This document shows, piece by piece, positions 1 to 7,774 of a DNA stretch of 9,356 nt. Within the stretch, counting starts at the first letter, position 1, and every line of letters begins with the position of its first letter. The stretch is from assembly GCA_039198585.1 (NCBI GenBank), contig JBCCTJ010000030.1, positions 1 to 9,356 on the forward strand. The letters run 5' to 3'. Under the pieces are notes generated by a model. The model did no database searches. It worked only from the letters and a program-made list of their open reading frames with translations, and had not been told where the DNA came from. Both the position numbers and the translations under genes were made by a program. This DNA comes from JBCCTJ01 sp039198585. Lineage in GTDB: Bacteria > Bacteroidota > Bacteroidia > Cytophagales > Amoebophilaceae.

Positions 1-71
1 AATAAGGGTATGCCTTCTCTGAATTGCTTCAAGGCTTTTGCTTTCATTTCTTCTAAGGTGTGTTTGTTCAT
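1..71 (-). CDS. IS transposase, N-terminal fragment cut by the window edge
   Basis: The ATG is at 71-69 on the minus strand and the frame is open to the window edge (23 complete codons). The visible residues start MNKHTLEEMKAKALKQF and continue REGIPL. The KALxQFxxG pattern is how many IS256-family transposases begin, shortly before their conserved GKDGAFxPLLK-type stretch, which would fall outside the window. The DDE catalytic residues cannot be seen. An identical start lies in the opposite orientation at 9286. IS256 is the best guess; another DDE family is possible. Confidence 0.6.
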   Translation of the reverse strand, partial: MNKHTLEEMKAKALKQFREGIPL

Positions 72-98
72 AATGTCTAAGGTTAAATGTTAAATAAT

Positions 99-106
99 CA
101 AAGTTA
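99..106 (-). promoter_or_regulatory. Possible Bacteroidota -7 promoter motif of the IS transposase
   Basis: On the minus strand this reads TAACTTTG, an exact match to the Bacteroidota -7 consensus TAnnTTTG, with 27 nt between it and the transposase ATG. A good -33 TTG is not evident. The motif lies between the arms of a 7-bp inverted repeat, TCTAAGG...CCTTAGA, which could be a binding site. The same arrangement occurs in the right-hand copy at 9251-9258. The motif is short, so support rests on its position before the gene. Confidence 0.4.
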
Positions 107-220
107 AATTTTCCTTAGACAGAGTTTAAATTACACTCCCAATTTTACTTTAGCAGATAACATTTCTTGACCTGAGCTATAACATACTATTGAGTTACTG
201 TAAGGGTAAAGTACTCTTTT

Positions 221-1402
221 TTAGTTAGCAATGCCTATTTTTTCTTTAGCTCTCTTTTTACTGCTATTTTTAGTTGCTTTGGCTATACCAGCGATGCCTA
301 GCATGGCACCTATAACAGGAATAGAAGAGCTAAGCATATAGGTTTTAGAGGGTGGATATTGACTCTTGGACGGGATCGTTATATTGCGAGATGGACTGAG
401 ACTTTCTGTAATTTGCTCATTATTTTTCCAGCTATCATTTTTGCTTCTTGCTTTCTCTTCTTTTTGCCTGCTTTGTATCATTTCTCTTTTTATTTCTTTC
501 AGGTTTCTATCGATAGAAACCATCAATGTATGATTCTCAGGTAAATATTTTTGGGCTGACTGCCATGTTTTTTCATAATAATTTTTGGCTTTTGTAAAGT
601 CATAATTAGCTCGATAAGCATCTCCTAGTTGCTGCCATGTCGTGAGTGTGATAAAGTCTGCTTCGCCTAATTCTTTTTCTTGTAATTTTGAAGCAATCTC
701 ATAGTTGGTAATTGCTTTAGTAATCTGGTTGCTTTGATAGTAAGCATTTGCAAGATCGTGATAAAAATGAGCTAAATAAAGGCTACCTAGTGAGATTTCA
801 TTTTTTAGGTCTCCGGCATTTAAGTATTCTTCTATGGCGTTGTGATACTGCTTCATTTGCACATAAACAGCTGCTATATTAATATGAGTTTTGAACAAGT
901 AGTTCATATACATTTGCTTGACTACTTGATCTTGATTGGTATTTTCTAAGTTGCTGCTATTGATTAAGGTTAAAATGGTTCTATGTTTTGCTAGCGCTAA
1001 TACATTTTCTTTTTGAAAATAGTAAGCTAGTCCACAATTACTCAAAAGATTGATGATTGCTTTTTTGTTACTTTTCCCATTAGGGCTCAATCGAACTTGT
1101 AACGCTTTTTCATAGTAAGTAGTAGCTTGCCGATAATTTTTAAACTGATAATGGAGCAGTCCTAATTTTTCATACAGTGGGACAAGAAGTGAGTCATTTT
1201 TGCCTAGTTTAGATTCTTTTTCTTGAATTTTTTTTTCATATAACTGAACATTCTGTTTATATTGATTTCTGCGCTTGACAGCATGAATTGCATGACGTGC
1301 TTGCGCTTTAATTATGGGGGTTTCACTTCCTTGTAAAGGAAAGCAATGCAGCAATATGCTCAATAGAATAATATTGTGAAGAGGCAAGTGTAGATGAGGC
1401 AT
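221..1402 (-). CDS. Secreted TPR-repeat protein with C-terminal membrane segment
   Basis: The protein has 393 residues from the ATG at 1402; an in-frame TTG at 1423 would add seven residues, but the ATG puts a hydrophobic signal peptide (core NIILLSILLHCF) right at the start and is preferred. Tetratricopeptide repeats of kinesin-light-chain style are recognisable at about residues 72-105 (YEKLGLLHYQFKNYRQA), 173-200, 212-245 (LANAYYQSNQITKAI) and 254-287 (LGDAYRANYDFTKAK). A charged helical, probably coiled-coil stretch follows at about 299-325, then a polar Ser/Pro linker, a small-residue hydrophobic segment at about 357-375 (IPVIGAMLGIAGIAKA) and a Lys/Arg-rich tail. TPR domains mediate protein-protein contacts; the partner is unknown. 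The signal plus C-terminal helix suggests an inner-membrane-anchored periplasmic or envelope protein. It diverges from the large secreted protein at 1735, which ends in a similar way. No enzymatic motif is visible. Confidence 0.85.
   Translation of the reverse strand: MPHLHLPLHNIILLSILLHCFPLQGSETPIIKAQARHAIHAVKRRNQYKQNVQLYEKKIQEKESKLGKNDSLLVPLYEKLGLLHYQFKNYRQATTYYEKALQVRLSPNGKSNKKAIINLLSNCGLAYYFQKENVLALAKHRTILTLINSSNLENTNQDQVVKQMYMNYLFKTHINIAAVYVQMKQYHNAIEEYLNAGDLKNEISLGSLYLAHFYHDLANAYYQSNQITKAITNYEIASKLQEKELGEADFITLTTWQQLGDAYRANYDFTKAKNYYEKTWQSAQKYLPENHTLMVSIDRNLKEIKREMIQSRQKEEKARSKNDSWKNNEQITESLSPSRNITIPSKSQYPPSKTYMLSSSIPVIGAMLGIAGIAKATKNSSKKRAKEKIGIAN
502..521. repeat. 20-bp perfect palindrome inside the TPR gene
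   Basis: GGTTTCTATCGATAGAAACC reads the same on both strands. It lies in the coding sequence for the VSIDRN stretch of the TPR protein. Its 10-bp core CTATCGATAG occurs again at 1626-1635, in the intergenic region upstream of the same gene. Function unknown; it could be a protein-binding site or chance. Confidence 0.6.
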
Positions 1403-1734
1403 TGTAGATTGTATATTTGGCAATAATCTAAATCAAGGTTCACTTCTAATTTATGCTATTCATTGCCTACATTGAACTATCTAACATTTTTTTGTGAAAG
1501 ATGGTGAATGCGTTGTTGTGGCTTTTCGCTCTTAACAATAGTATGCAAGGAGACTAACTGTAGCTACCTGCCATCAGCATCAAGAGTCATATAAATCACA
1601 TATTGCTGTGAATTGACTGGCTCAACTATCGATAGGATATATATTACTATTAGCTATCTTATTTGTCTATATTTTGTTAGTGAGAACAATAAGCATACAA
1701 AAATATACGTTTAAAACTTGTAAGACAATATACA
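1403..1734. other. Divergent intergenic region, no gene recognised
   Basis: These 332 bp separate the start codons of two divergent genes and should hold both promoters. I see no exact TAnnTTTG motif upstream of either gene; TATATTTTG at about 1668-1676 is a near miss for the plus-strand gene. A CTATCGATAG palindrome is at 1626-1635. A minus-strand reading frame between about 1660 and 1480 is nearly open (one internal TAG) but has no start and no recognisable similarity. No RNA gene was recognised. Confidence 0.5.
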
Positions 1735-4389
1735 ATGAAAAAATGTACTCTATTCAGCCTCCTATTATTCATTATTTTGGGAATTCCTCTTAGTTTATGC
1801 CTTCCATCTGGACCTCAAACGGAGGATCAAGCAATTGACGATATACAAAATGAAATCAATTTTGAGGAGGAGATATCTGAGATGTCAGATAAAAGTGCTG
1901 AACTACAAAACGTAACGACAATAGATAATGGTTACGATGTTGCTGTTCAGAATAAAGATTCAAAGCAATTCTTTGAAAACCTTACTAAGTATGCACCTGC
2001 TGAAGATTACAATTTTAGTACTGACTTGTCTGAAAATAATATCTTCGAAATTTCTATCAATAAGAATTCTTTTGGCAGTCAGTATACCAAAATATCAGCC
2101 AAGGTTACTAAGAAAAATCACTCTTCTGCGGACTTTGAACACCCTTTCCAAATAAGAATAATCAATAAAAAGCAATATGCTACTCTTTACCTTCCTAACA
2201 ATGATGGGAAGAACCAAATACTTATAAGTATCAAGAAAAACAAAAAAGAGGCTAATGAGCTTACCATGTTGGTCAAAATGGAAAAAATAGAGTTGCCTAT
2301 TATAACTCTATTAAAATCATTCAGGAAGAGAGAAATAGAGGAAGCCAACCAGACCAATCCATTCCCTCTTTATTCAATTAGAGTGGATAATGTGTATTAT
2401 CAGCCTTCTTTGAATCAGATGTGGAAATTGGGATTTCAAGCTAAAAAAGGAATTAAGCTCAAGAATACAGTCATAAATAAAAGTATGATACCTGGCTTTA
2501 CTAAGGGGAAAAACAGGTTAATAACAAGTGATGATAAAAATACGCATCCTATCTTGAAAGCAGAAATAAGTTCGCCTTTGTGTTCTCAAAAAATGCCTAT
2601 TGCCATTTATAATAGATATAGATATAATGGGACAAATAGCATCAAAAAAAATGTTAAGACGGGTATTAAACTAGATGCTAAAAATAGAGTTTTAATAGGC
2701 TTTCAGCTTAAAAAAGTAAGATGGGTTTGGTTTGATATACCTTACATTTTGCACTATTTTACCAAACAAAAAGAGCCTGATAGTAATCATACTAGTAATA
2801 GCTTGTGGGTGAATATTAATGAGCAACAATATGCTATTGATGGCTTCCTTTTTGATAATTATGTGCATTTTTTACAACTGAGTCAAAAAGGAAGCCAAGA
2901 GCATGTAGTGTTATATGAAAAAAATAAGCATAAACCACTGGTTCAATTTGGATTTCTTAACAAGAGTACTAAAAAAGAGTCTAAGGAGAAGCTTGTAATA
3001 GAAAAAGTGACTACTATCAAGGAAAAAAAGACTTCAAAAGAGGCGGTGATAGAAAAGCAGTCCACTGTCAAAAAAATAGAGCAACCGAATCAGAATGTTA
3101 TAGTAGAGCAGACATATTTCGAAAAGCATACTCATGAAACTCTTCCAAAGCCAATAAAAAAAAATAATCAGAGTCACTCTCTAGGGGTGACTACTCAGAA
3201 GCGTATACTAGCTCAAAATGATCCACCTCAACAAATAATGAGCAAAATAGATAAGAAAAAGGTCATTCAAAAAAAGATCAATGAACTTCCCACGGATATG
3301 CAGGTTGATATCGAGGTGATCAAATATCTTAAACAGGCTGGCATTAATGATCAATATATTCAGGGAAATTTTATAGATCCACTCAAAAATAAATACGATA
3401 AATTCACGAAAAAATCTAAAAAGCTAGATAAAAAAAGAAGTAACTCTTCTCCACCTCCTCCGAATCAAAACAAGATGAGTAGCTCGATGGTGAATGCTAG
3501 TGCTCCGCTTGCTGCTATAGATGAAGATAAAATTGTAGATGCTGCCCCTGCTACTTTTGCATACAACCCAGCAATCTCTGTAGAGCCTAATCTAGAAGAT
3601 AGACATCAGGGGTATCCTAACCTCAAACTTAATCCTGTCCCCAATCTTGATAGTAATGTGGTAGCTACTCAAGGAAGAAGTTATCAAGATCCCTATGCTG
3701 AAGAGGATAGTGAAAAAGAAATAGATATAGAAGAAAGTAGCCAGTCAAAGAGTAGTCAGATACAGATTGGCCAAGTAAAAAGTGGGTCCCTAACTAGCCA
3801 GGAAGAAGAGAGCACTGCTGAGGAATCATTGAAGGAAGAAAGTTCACAATCAGACGAAGACCAGGTGAAAATACTCAATAAAATTGGTGTAAATGGAAGT
3901 CATAGCGATCAGAAGAGTCTCTTGCAAGAAGAATTCAACCAAGCAGAGCTACTGGATGGAGAAGCACTCAATCAAGCCAGTAATTTTGAGCTGAATAATG
4001 TTAAAAAAGCTGATCAAAAAGTGAGTTCATCTCAATTGTTTGCAAAAGATGGCATTGATGAAGGTATAGAAATAGATAAAAATATAGAGCATGTATTCAG
4101 TTTGGAAGAAGCATCTGAAGAAGTAGAACCTTATCAAGAAGAACGCGATCCTCTCGAAACTTCCGAAGAAAAAGTGACGAATCGCTCTTCTGTGCTCAAT
4201 GATCAGGATATGATATCCTACAAAGAGGGTGAGGATCGAGAATCGCATAATGTATCAGGTGCACTAGTAGGGCTCAGCGTCTTAGGAGCTGTAGGAGGTG
4301 CATTGGGTTATAGTTATTCAAAGTATACCCAAAAAGGCAAAGGTAACAATGAGATCTCTTCCGATATCCCTGATGGTATTAAGGATTGA
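1735..4389 (+). CDS. Large secreted protein of unknown family with acidic C-terminal region and C-terminal membrane segment
   Basis: I do not recognise the family. The 884 residues divide clearly. A signal peptide spans 1-22 (MKKCTLFSLLLFIILGIPLS); Cys22 follows LSL, a poor lipobox, so a lipoprotein is possible but not favoured. Residues about 95-410 alternate polar and hydrophobic residues as in beta-rich folds. About 410-575 is Lys-rich and likely helical or disordered. A Ser/Pro stretch (SSPPPPNQ) is at 571-578. Residues 650-835 are strongly acidic and rich in Ser, Glu and Gln. A glycine/alanine-rich hydrophobic segment is at about 841-861 (GALVGLSVLGAVGGALGY), followed by a polar tail. 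The plan suggests an envelope-anchored, possibly host-facing protein of an intracellular bacterium; this is inference from architecture only. The ATG at 1735 is chosen because the signal peptide begins there. It is divergent from the TPR gene; uvrD follows after 134 bp on the same strand with no convincing terminator between them. Confidence 0.85.
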   Translation: MKKCTLFSLLLFIILGIPLSLCLPSGPQTEDQAIDDIQNEINFEEEISEMSDKSAELQNVTTIDNGYDVAVQNKDSKQFFENLTKYAPAEDYNFSTDLSENNIFEISINKNSFGSQYTKISAKVTKKNHSSADFEHPFQIRIINKKQYATLYLPNNDGKNQILISIKKNKKEANELTMLVKMEKIELPIITLLKSFRKREIEEANQTNPFPLYSIRVDNVYYQPSLNQMWKLGFQAKKGIKLKNTVINKSMIPGFTKGKNRLITSDDKNTHPILKAEISSPLCSQKMPIAIYNRYRYNGTNSIKKNVKTGIKLDAKNRVLIGFQLKKVRWVWFDIPYILHYFTKQKEPDSNHTSNSLWVNINEQQYAIDGFLFDNYVHFLQLSQKGSQEHVVLYEKNKHKPLVQFGFLNKSTKKESKEKLVIEKVTTIKEKKTSKEAVIEKQSTVKKIEQPNQNVIVEQTYFEKHTHETLPKPIKKNNQSHSLGVTTQKRILAQNDPPQQIMSKIDKKKVIQKKINELPTDMQVDIEVIKYLKQAGINDQYIQGNFIDPLKNKYDKFTKKSKKLDKKRSNSSPPPPNQNKMSSSMVNASAPLAAIDEDKIVDAAPATFAYNPAISVEPNLEDRHQGYPNLKLNPVPNLDSNVVATQGRSYQDPYAEEDSEKEIDIEESSQSKSSQIQIGQVKSGSLTSQEEESTAEESLKEESSQSDEDQVKILNKIGVNGSHSDQKSLLQEEFNQAELLDGEALNQASNFELNNVKKADQKVSSSQLFAKDGIDEGIEIDKNIEHVFSLEEASEEVEPYQEERDPLETSEEKVTNRSSVLNDQDMISYKEGEDRESHNVSGALVGLSVLGAVGGALGYSYSKYTQKGKGNNEISSDIPDGIKD

Positions 4390-4523
4390 TAACTTTTTAT
4401 TACAAAGAGTCTAAATATCGATAAGTTGCTAACTTGGGGGACTGTTCTCATCAATCACCTGTTCTTGGCTTCTGTATTGCCTTGTGAAAAATAGAGGAAG
4501 AAAGATGATGAAGATAGACAATA

Positions 4524-6785
4524 ATGAAGCCTATGATCAATGATCTAAACGATAAACAGAAGAAAGCTGTTATACATGATCTCGGCCCCTGCATGGTAAT
4601 CGCAGGCCCTGGTGCTGGTAAGACACGTATTATTAGCCGTCGTGTTGCTTACTTAATCCAAGAAAGAGATATCTCAATTCATCAAATATTAGTACTTACC
4701 TTTACCAAAAAAGCAGCTTTGGAAATGCGCGCTCGTATTGAACAAGAGTTACAAGCCACACTTGACCGTCTCTGGATAGGTACATTTCATAGTGTTTTTA
4801 GTAGAATCTTGCGCATTGAGGGAAAACAAATGGGGATAGATAATCATTTTGTAGTTTATGCAGAGGAAGAAAGTAAAAACTTGATTAAAACCATAGTTAA
4901 AGAGCTCAATTTAGATCCCCAAAAATATGTGCCTAATAAAATTCTTAATAGAGTTGGGGCAGCCAAAAAATCCTTAGTCAATGCAAAAGCTTATGCTGAA
5001 GATGATAACTGGATGCAAGAGGACCGATATCGTCGACTACCAGAAATAGCTACTATCTATCAGCATTATGAACAACGCTGTCAAGCATCTCAAGCACTTG
5101 ATTTTGATGATATACTTTTCTATACTTATCGTCTTTTTCAAGAAAATCCACAGATACTGAGTAAGTACCAAGAGCGCTTCCGCTATGTTTTGGTAGATGA
5201 GTTTCAAGATACTAATGAAGTGCAGTATGCCATTCTCCGTCAGCTAGTGGCATCCAGTCATAATCTTTTTATAGTAGGAGATGATGCCCAGAGTATTTAT
5301 GCTTTTCAAGGAGCCAATATTAGTAATATGCTTGAATTTCCCAAGCTATTTCCAGAAGCACAGATCATTAAGCTAGAGCAAAACTATCGCTCTACAAAAC
5401 GCATTATTCAAGCCGCTAATCAACTTATTAAGAATAATAAGCAGCATGCTAAGCACCTTTTTACAGAAAACCATGAAGGCGATCCTATCCATATTGTGCC
5501 TTGTCTTAATGACTTAGATGAAGCCCGATTCGTGGCACACGATATCTTTACCCAGCGTCAAAGGCATCAGTTGGCTTATACAGATTTTGCCATTTTATAT
5601 CGTACCAATCGACAAAGTAAACCGATAGAAGATGCACTTAGGAAGCTCAATATTCCCTATCAAGTGATAGGAGGTATATCCTTTTACCAAAGAAAAGAGG
5701 TCAAAGATTTACTAGCCTACCTTCGTCTTGTCGTCAACCCCAATGATGAACAAGCTTTGCTAAGAACGATTAATCTGCCTAAAAGAGGAATAGGCCCTAC
5801 TACCCTTAATAAGCTAAAAAAATATGCTCTTGATCAGCAAAAAAGTTACTGGAGTGCTTTACGAGAGGCTCCTCAATGGGTAGGAGGTACGGTAGCCCAA
5901 AAGATAGTAAGTTTTGTCAATGTAATAGAGGAAGCGCGTCAGCAGCTTGTATGCGATCCTCCTCATGCTATAGCACTTCAAGTAGCTCAAAAGACAGGAT
6001 TACTGACTATGCTGCGTGAAGAAGAGCTTGCTGATCAACAAAAAGGATTGGTAAGCCCCAAAAGACAAGAAAACATTGAGGCACTCTTTAGTAGTATACA
6101 AGCTTTTTATGAGGAGCAACCAGAAGAAAATACACTAGCTGCTTTTTTGCAAGATATTGCTTTGCTTTTGCAGGAAGAAGAAGAAAATGATATGGCAAAA
6201 GTGTCATTGATTACAGCTCATAGAGCCAAAGGACTTGAATGGCCTGCGCTTTACATAACAGGCATGATAGAAGAGGTGTTCCCTTCATGGCGCATGCTCC
6301 ATTCTCCTCAAGATATAGAAGAAGAAAGGCGCCTTGCTTTTGTTGCAATAACCCGTGCTAAAAAAAGGCTCACCATTACTTATACTAAAAATCGCTTTGT
6401 TAATGGACAGCTCATGCGTAGTATGCCCAGTCGTTTTTTAAGTGAGCTTGATCCTTCTTGCTTGGAAATTGCACAATTGCCTGTAAATAATGCATTATCC
6501 TCTTCTCAATACACTAGGAAGTATGTTGAAAAGCAACGATCTCACTTGTCTACTACCTCTTTGCCTAAAGACAAAACATCTTTGCGATCTTTGCGATCTT
6601 CTCGTTCGCCACAACGTCCTATTCCTCCCTTGACACTTCATATGGAGGTCAAGCACCCTACTTTTGGAAAAGGTAGGATTACGAAAATGGCTACTGAAGG
6701 ACCCTATCCTAAGGTAGAAGTCAACTTCACTCTTGGAGGAAATAAAACGCTACTCTTACAATATGCTCAGCTAGAGCCTTGCTAG
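4524..6785 (+). CDS. uvrD: UvrD/PcrA-type superfamily 1A DNA helicase
   Basis: This is an ATP-dependent 3'-5' helicase for nucleotide excision and mismatch repair and for removing RecA or stalled polymerase. All superfamily 1A motifs are present in order over 753 residues: Q motif LNDKQKKAV (8-16), Walker A AGPGAGKT (27-34), motif Ia VLTFTKKAALEM (57-68), motif II VDEFQDTN (224-231), motif III GDDAQSIYAFQGA (252-264), motif IV QNYRST (286-291), motif V ITAHRAKGLEWP (563-574) and motif VI RRLAFVAITRAKKRL (602-616). A C-terminal Tudor-like domain at about 707-751 (HPTFGKGRI...VNF...G.K.LLLQYAQLEP) matches the PcrA/UvrD RNA-polymerase-binding tail, which argues against Rep. The length is normal for the family. 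The linker before the tail is low-complexity Ser/Arg and carries a 9-bp tandem duplication. The ATG at 4524 gives the usual short lead before the Q motif; a second in-frame ATG lies three codons in. Its stop overlaps that of convergent miaA. Confidence 0.97.
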   Translation: MKPMINDLNDKQKKAVIHDLGPCMVIAGPGAGKTRIISRRVAYLIQERDISIHQILVLTFTKKAALEMRARIEQELQATLDRLWIGTFHSVFSRILRIEGKQMGIDNHFVVYAEEESKNLIKTIVKELNLDPQKYVPNKILNRVGAAKKSLVNAKAYAEDDNWMQEDRYRRLPEIATIYQHYEQRCQASQALDFDDILFYTYRLFQENPQILSKYQERFRYVLVDEFQDTNEVQYAILRQLVASSHNLFIVGDDAQSIYAFQGANISNMLEFPKLFPEAQIIKLEQNYRSTKRIIQAANQLIKNNKQHAKHLFTENHEGDPIHIVPCLNDLDEARFVAHDIFTQRQRHQLAYTDFAILYRTNRQSKPIEDALRKLNIPYQVIGGISFYQRKEVKDLLAYLRLVVNPNDEQALLRTINLPKRGIGPTTLNKLKKYALDQQKSYWSALREAPQWVGGTVAQKIVSFVNVIEEARQQLVCDPPHAIALQVAQKTGLLTMLREEELADQQKGLVSPKRQENIEALFSSIQAFYEEQPEENTLAAFLQDIALLLQEEEENDMAKVSLITAHRAKGLEWPALYITGMIEEVFPSWRMLHSPQDIEEERRLAFVAITRAKKRLTITYTKNRFVNGQLMRSMPSRFLSELDPSCLEIAQLPVNNALSSSQYTRKYVEKQRSHLSTTSLPKDKTSLRSLRSSRSPQRPIPPLTLHMEVKHPTFGKGRITKMATEGPYPKVEVNFTLGGNKTLLLQYAQLEPC
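6582..6599 (+). repeat. Perfect 9-bp tandem duplication in the uvrD linker
   Basis: TTGCGATCT occurs twice head to tail, giving the protein a repeated Ser-Leu-Arg triplet at about residues 686-692 in the variable linker between the helicase core and the C-terminal domain. The frame is kept. It is probably a replication-slippage product in a tolerant linker. Confidence 0.7.
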
Positions 6786-7708
6786 CTGTAGAATGCTTCC
6801 AATCTTTTTGTAAGGTAGTTTATGATCTTTTCTTCTTCATCTGGATGAAACCATTGAATAGCTGGATCACGTCGAAACCATGTCATTTGTCGTTTAGCAT
6901 ACTGATTGGTATGCGTTGTGATATTTTGTATAGCTTTTTCTAGTGTTATTTCCCCTTGTAAGAAAGAAAAAAGTTCTTGATAACCTATTGTGGCCAATGA
7001 CGCATAGCTTTGATAAGGCATTAAAGAGCGTACCTCTTCCACTAGCCCTTCTTCTAGCATTTGCTCGATGCGCGTAGCAATCCTCTTCTTTAATACTTCC
7101 CTTTCTCGGTATAATCCTATCTTGATGATATTAAAAGGGCGTTTCGGAAGCGACTGTTTGCGATAGTAAGAATAGGGGTATTGTCCAGATAGAGATACCT
7201 CTAAAGCATGTAGTACTCTTCTAGGGTTATTGCGATCTACTTCTTGGTAATAAAGAGGGTCTTCGCTTTTCAGCTTTTCAAGTAGTGGAGCTAATCCTTC
7301 CCTTTTTAACTGACTTATTAGTAAATTTCGTAGGCTAGGATCTATATCTGGCATATCTGAGAGCCCTTTACACACTGACTGTATATACAAACCAGAGCCT
7401 CCTGTCATGATAACAGTCGAAGATTTTTTCCATAAATCTTCCATAATACGAAGACTATCTTCTGCAAAGGCAGATGCATGATAACTCCTTTCCAGAGGAA
7501 CTACATCGATCATATGATGCCGTACTGCTTGTTGTTCTTCAAGAGTAGGTTTCGCTGTACCTATATTCATCTTTTGATAAACTTGCCGAGCATCAGAAGA
7601 AATAATTTCACAGCCTAAATTTTGAGCGATTCGTAGACATAAGCCTGTTTTACCTACAGCTGTAGGGCCTACTACTACTACAAGAAATTTCGAATAATAT
7701 TTTTTCAT
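6782..7708 (-). CDS. miaA: tRNA dimethylallyltransferase MiaA
   Basis: MiaA transfers a dimethylallyl group from DMAPP to N6 of adenosine 37 in tRNAs that read codons beginning with U, stabilising codon-anticodon pairing. The 308-residue length is typical. Visible signatures are the P-loop GPTAVGKT (14-21), the SSDARQVYQKMNIGTAKP block (37-54) with the catalytic Asp39, HHMIDV (64-69), TGGSGLY (102-108), DPxxYxxxDxNNPRRVLHALEV (150-171), IGYQEL (241-246) and the C-terminal QYAKRQMTWFRRD (269-281). It appears intact. The ATG at 7708 is five residues ahead of the first core strand and fits the family. It lies 66 bp downstream of a small membrane-protein gene on the same strand and may share its transcript. 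It converges on uvrD, with the stop codons overlapping. A near-consensus TAGTTTTT motif lies upstream but is too weak to call a promoter. Confidence 0.97.
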   Translation of the reverse strand: MKKYYSKFLVVVVGPTAVGKTGLCLRIAQNLGCEIISSDARQVYQKMNIGTAKPTLEEQQAVRHHMIDVVPLERSYHASAFAEDSLRIMEDLWKKSSTVIMTGGSGLYIQSVCKGLSDMPDIDPSLRNLLISQLKREGLAPLLEKLKSEDPLYYQEVDRNNPRRVLHALEVSLSGQYPYSYYRKQSLPKRPFNIIKIGLYREREVLKKRIATRIEQMLEEGLVEEVRSLMPYQSYASLATIGYQELFSFLQGEITLEKAIQNITTHTNQYAKRQMTWFRRDPAIQWFHPDEEEKIINYLTKRLEAFYS

Positions 7709-7774
7709 TGTTCAAAGGGAAAACTAACTATTTATGGGATTACAAAAAACTAGTGGATAATTCACGATCAATGT

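Larger units (their letters stand above)
1..140 (-). mobile_element. 5' end of an insertion sequence, probably IS256 family (left copy)
   Basis: Read on the minus strand, this segment begins with GGGAGTGTAATTTAAACTCT at 140, runs through an AT-rich leader and enters a transposase reading frame at 71. It is base-for-base identical to the reverse complement of 9217-9356, which marks it as a multicopy element. The terminal sequence and the encoded N-terminus resemble IS256/mutator elements known from Bacteroidota, but only about 140 bp is visible, so the family assignment is an inference. The element boundary is placed at 140 because the two copies stop matching just after it; the extra match at 141 may be chance. 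Most of the element lies outside the window. Confidence 0.7.

Noticed and set aside
150..160. TTAGCAGATAA shared with 8980-8990 in the IS481 pseudogene (the LADN coding stretch)
   Set aside because: Only 11 bp match and the flanks differ, so a second IS481 fragment is not supported.
192..222. Imperfect hairpin GAGTTAC...GTACTC followed by six T on the plus strand, resembling an intrinsic terminator
   Set aside because: It points along the plus strand, where no gene ends, while the adjacent TPR gene ends on the minus strand. The stem is short with a bulge.
359..544. 61-residue plus-strand hydrophobic reading frame
   Set aside because: It is antisense to the TPR gene, and its Phe/Leu richness mirrors the Lys/Glu codons of the real gene.
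1480..1660. Minus-strand reading frame, open apart from one TAG, upstream of the TPR gene
   Set aside because: It has no start codon, no recognisable similarity and is short enough to be chance in AT-rich DNA.
4027..4248. 73-residue minus-strand reading frame
   Set aside because: It is antisense to the acidic region of the 884-residue protein; its Phe-rich composition is the mirror of Glu/Lys codons.
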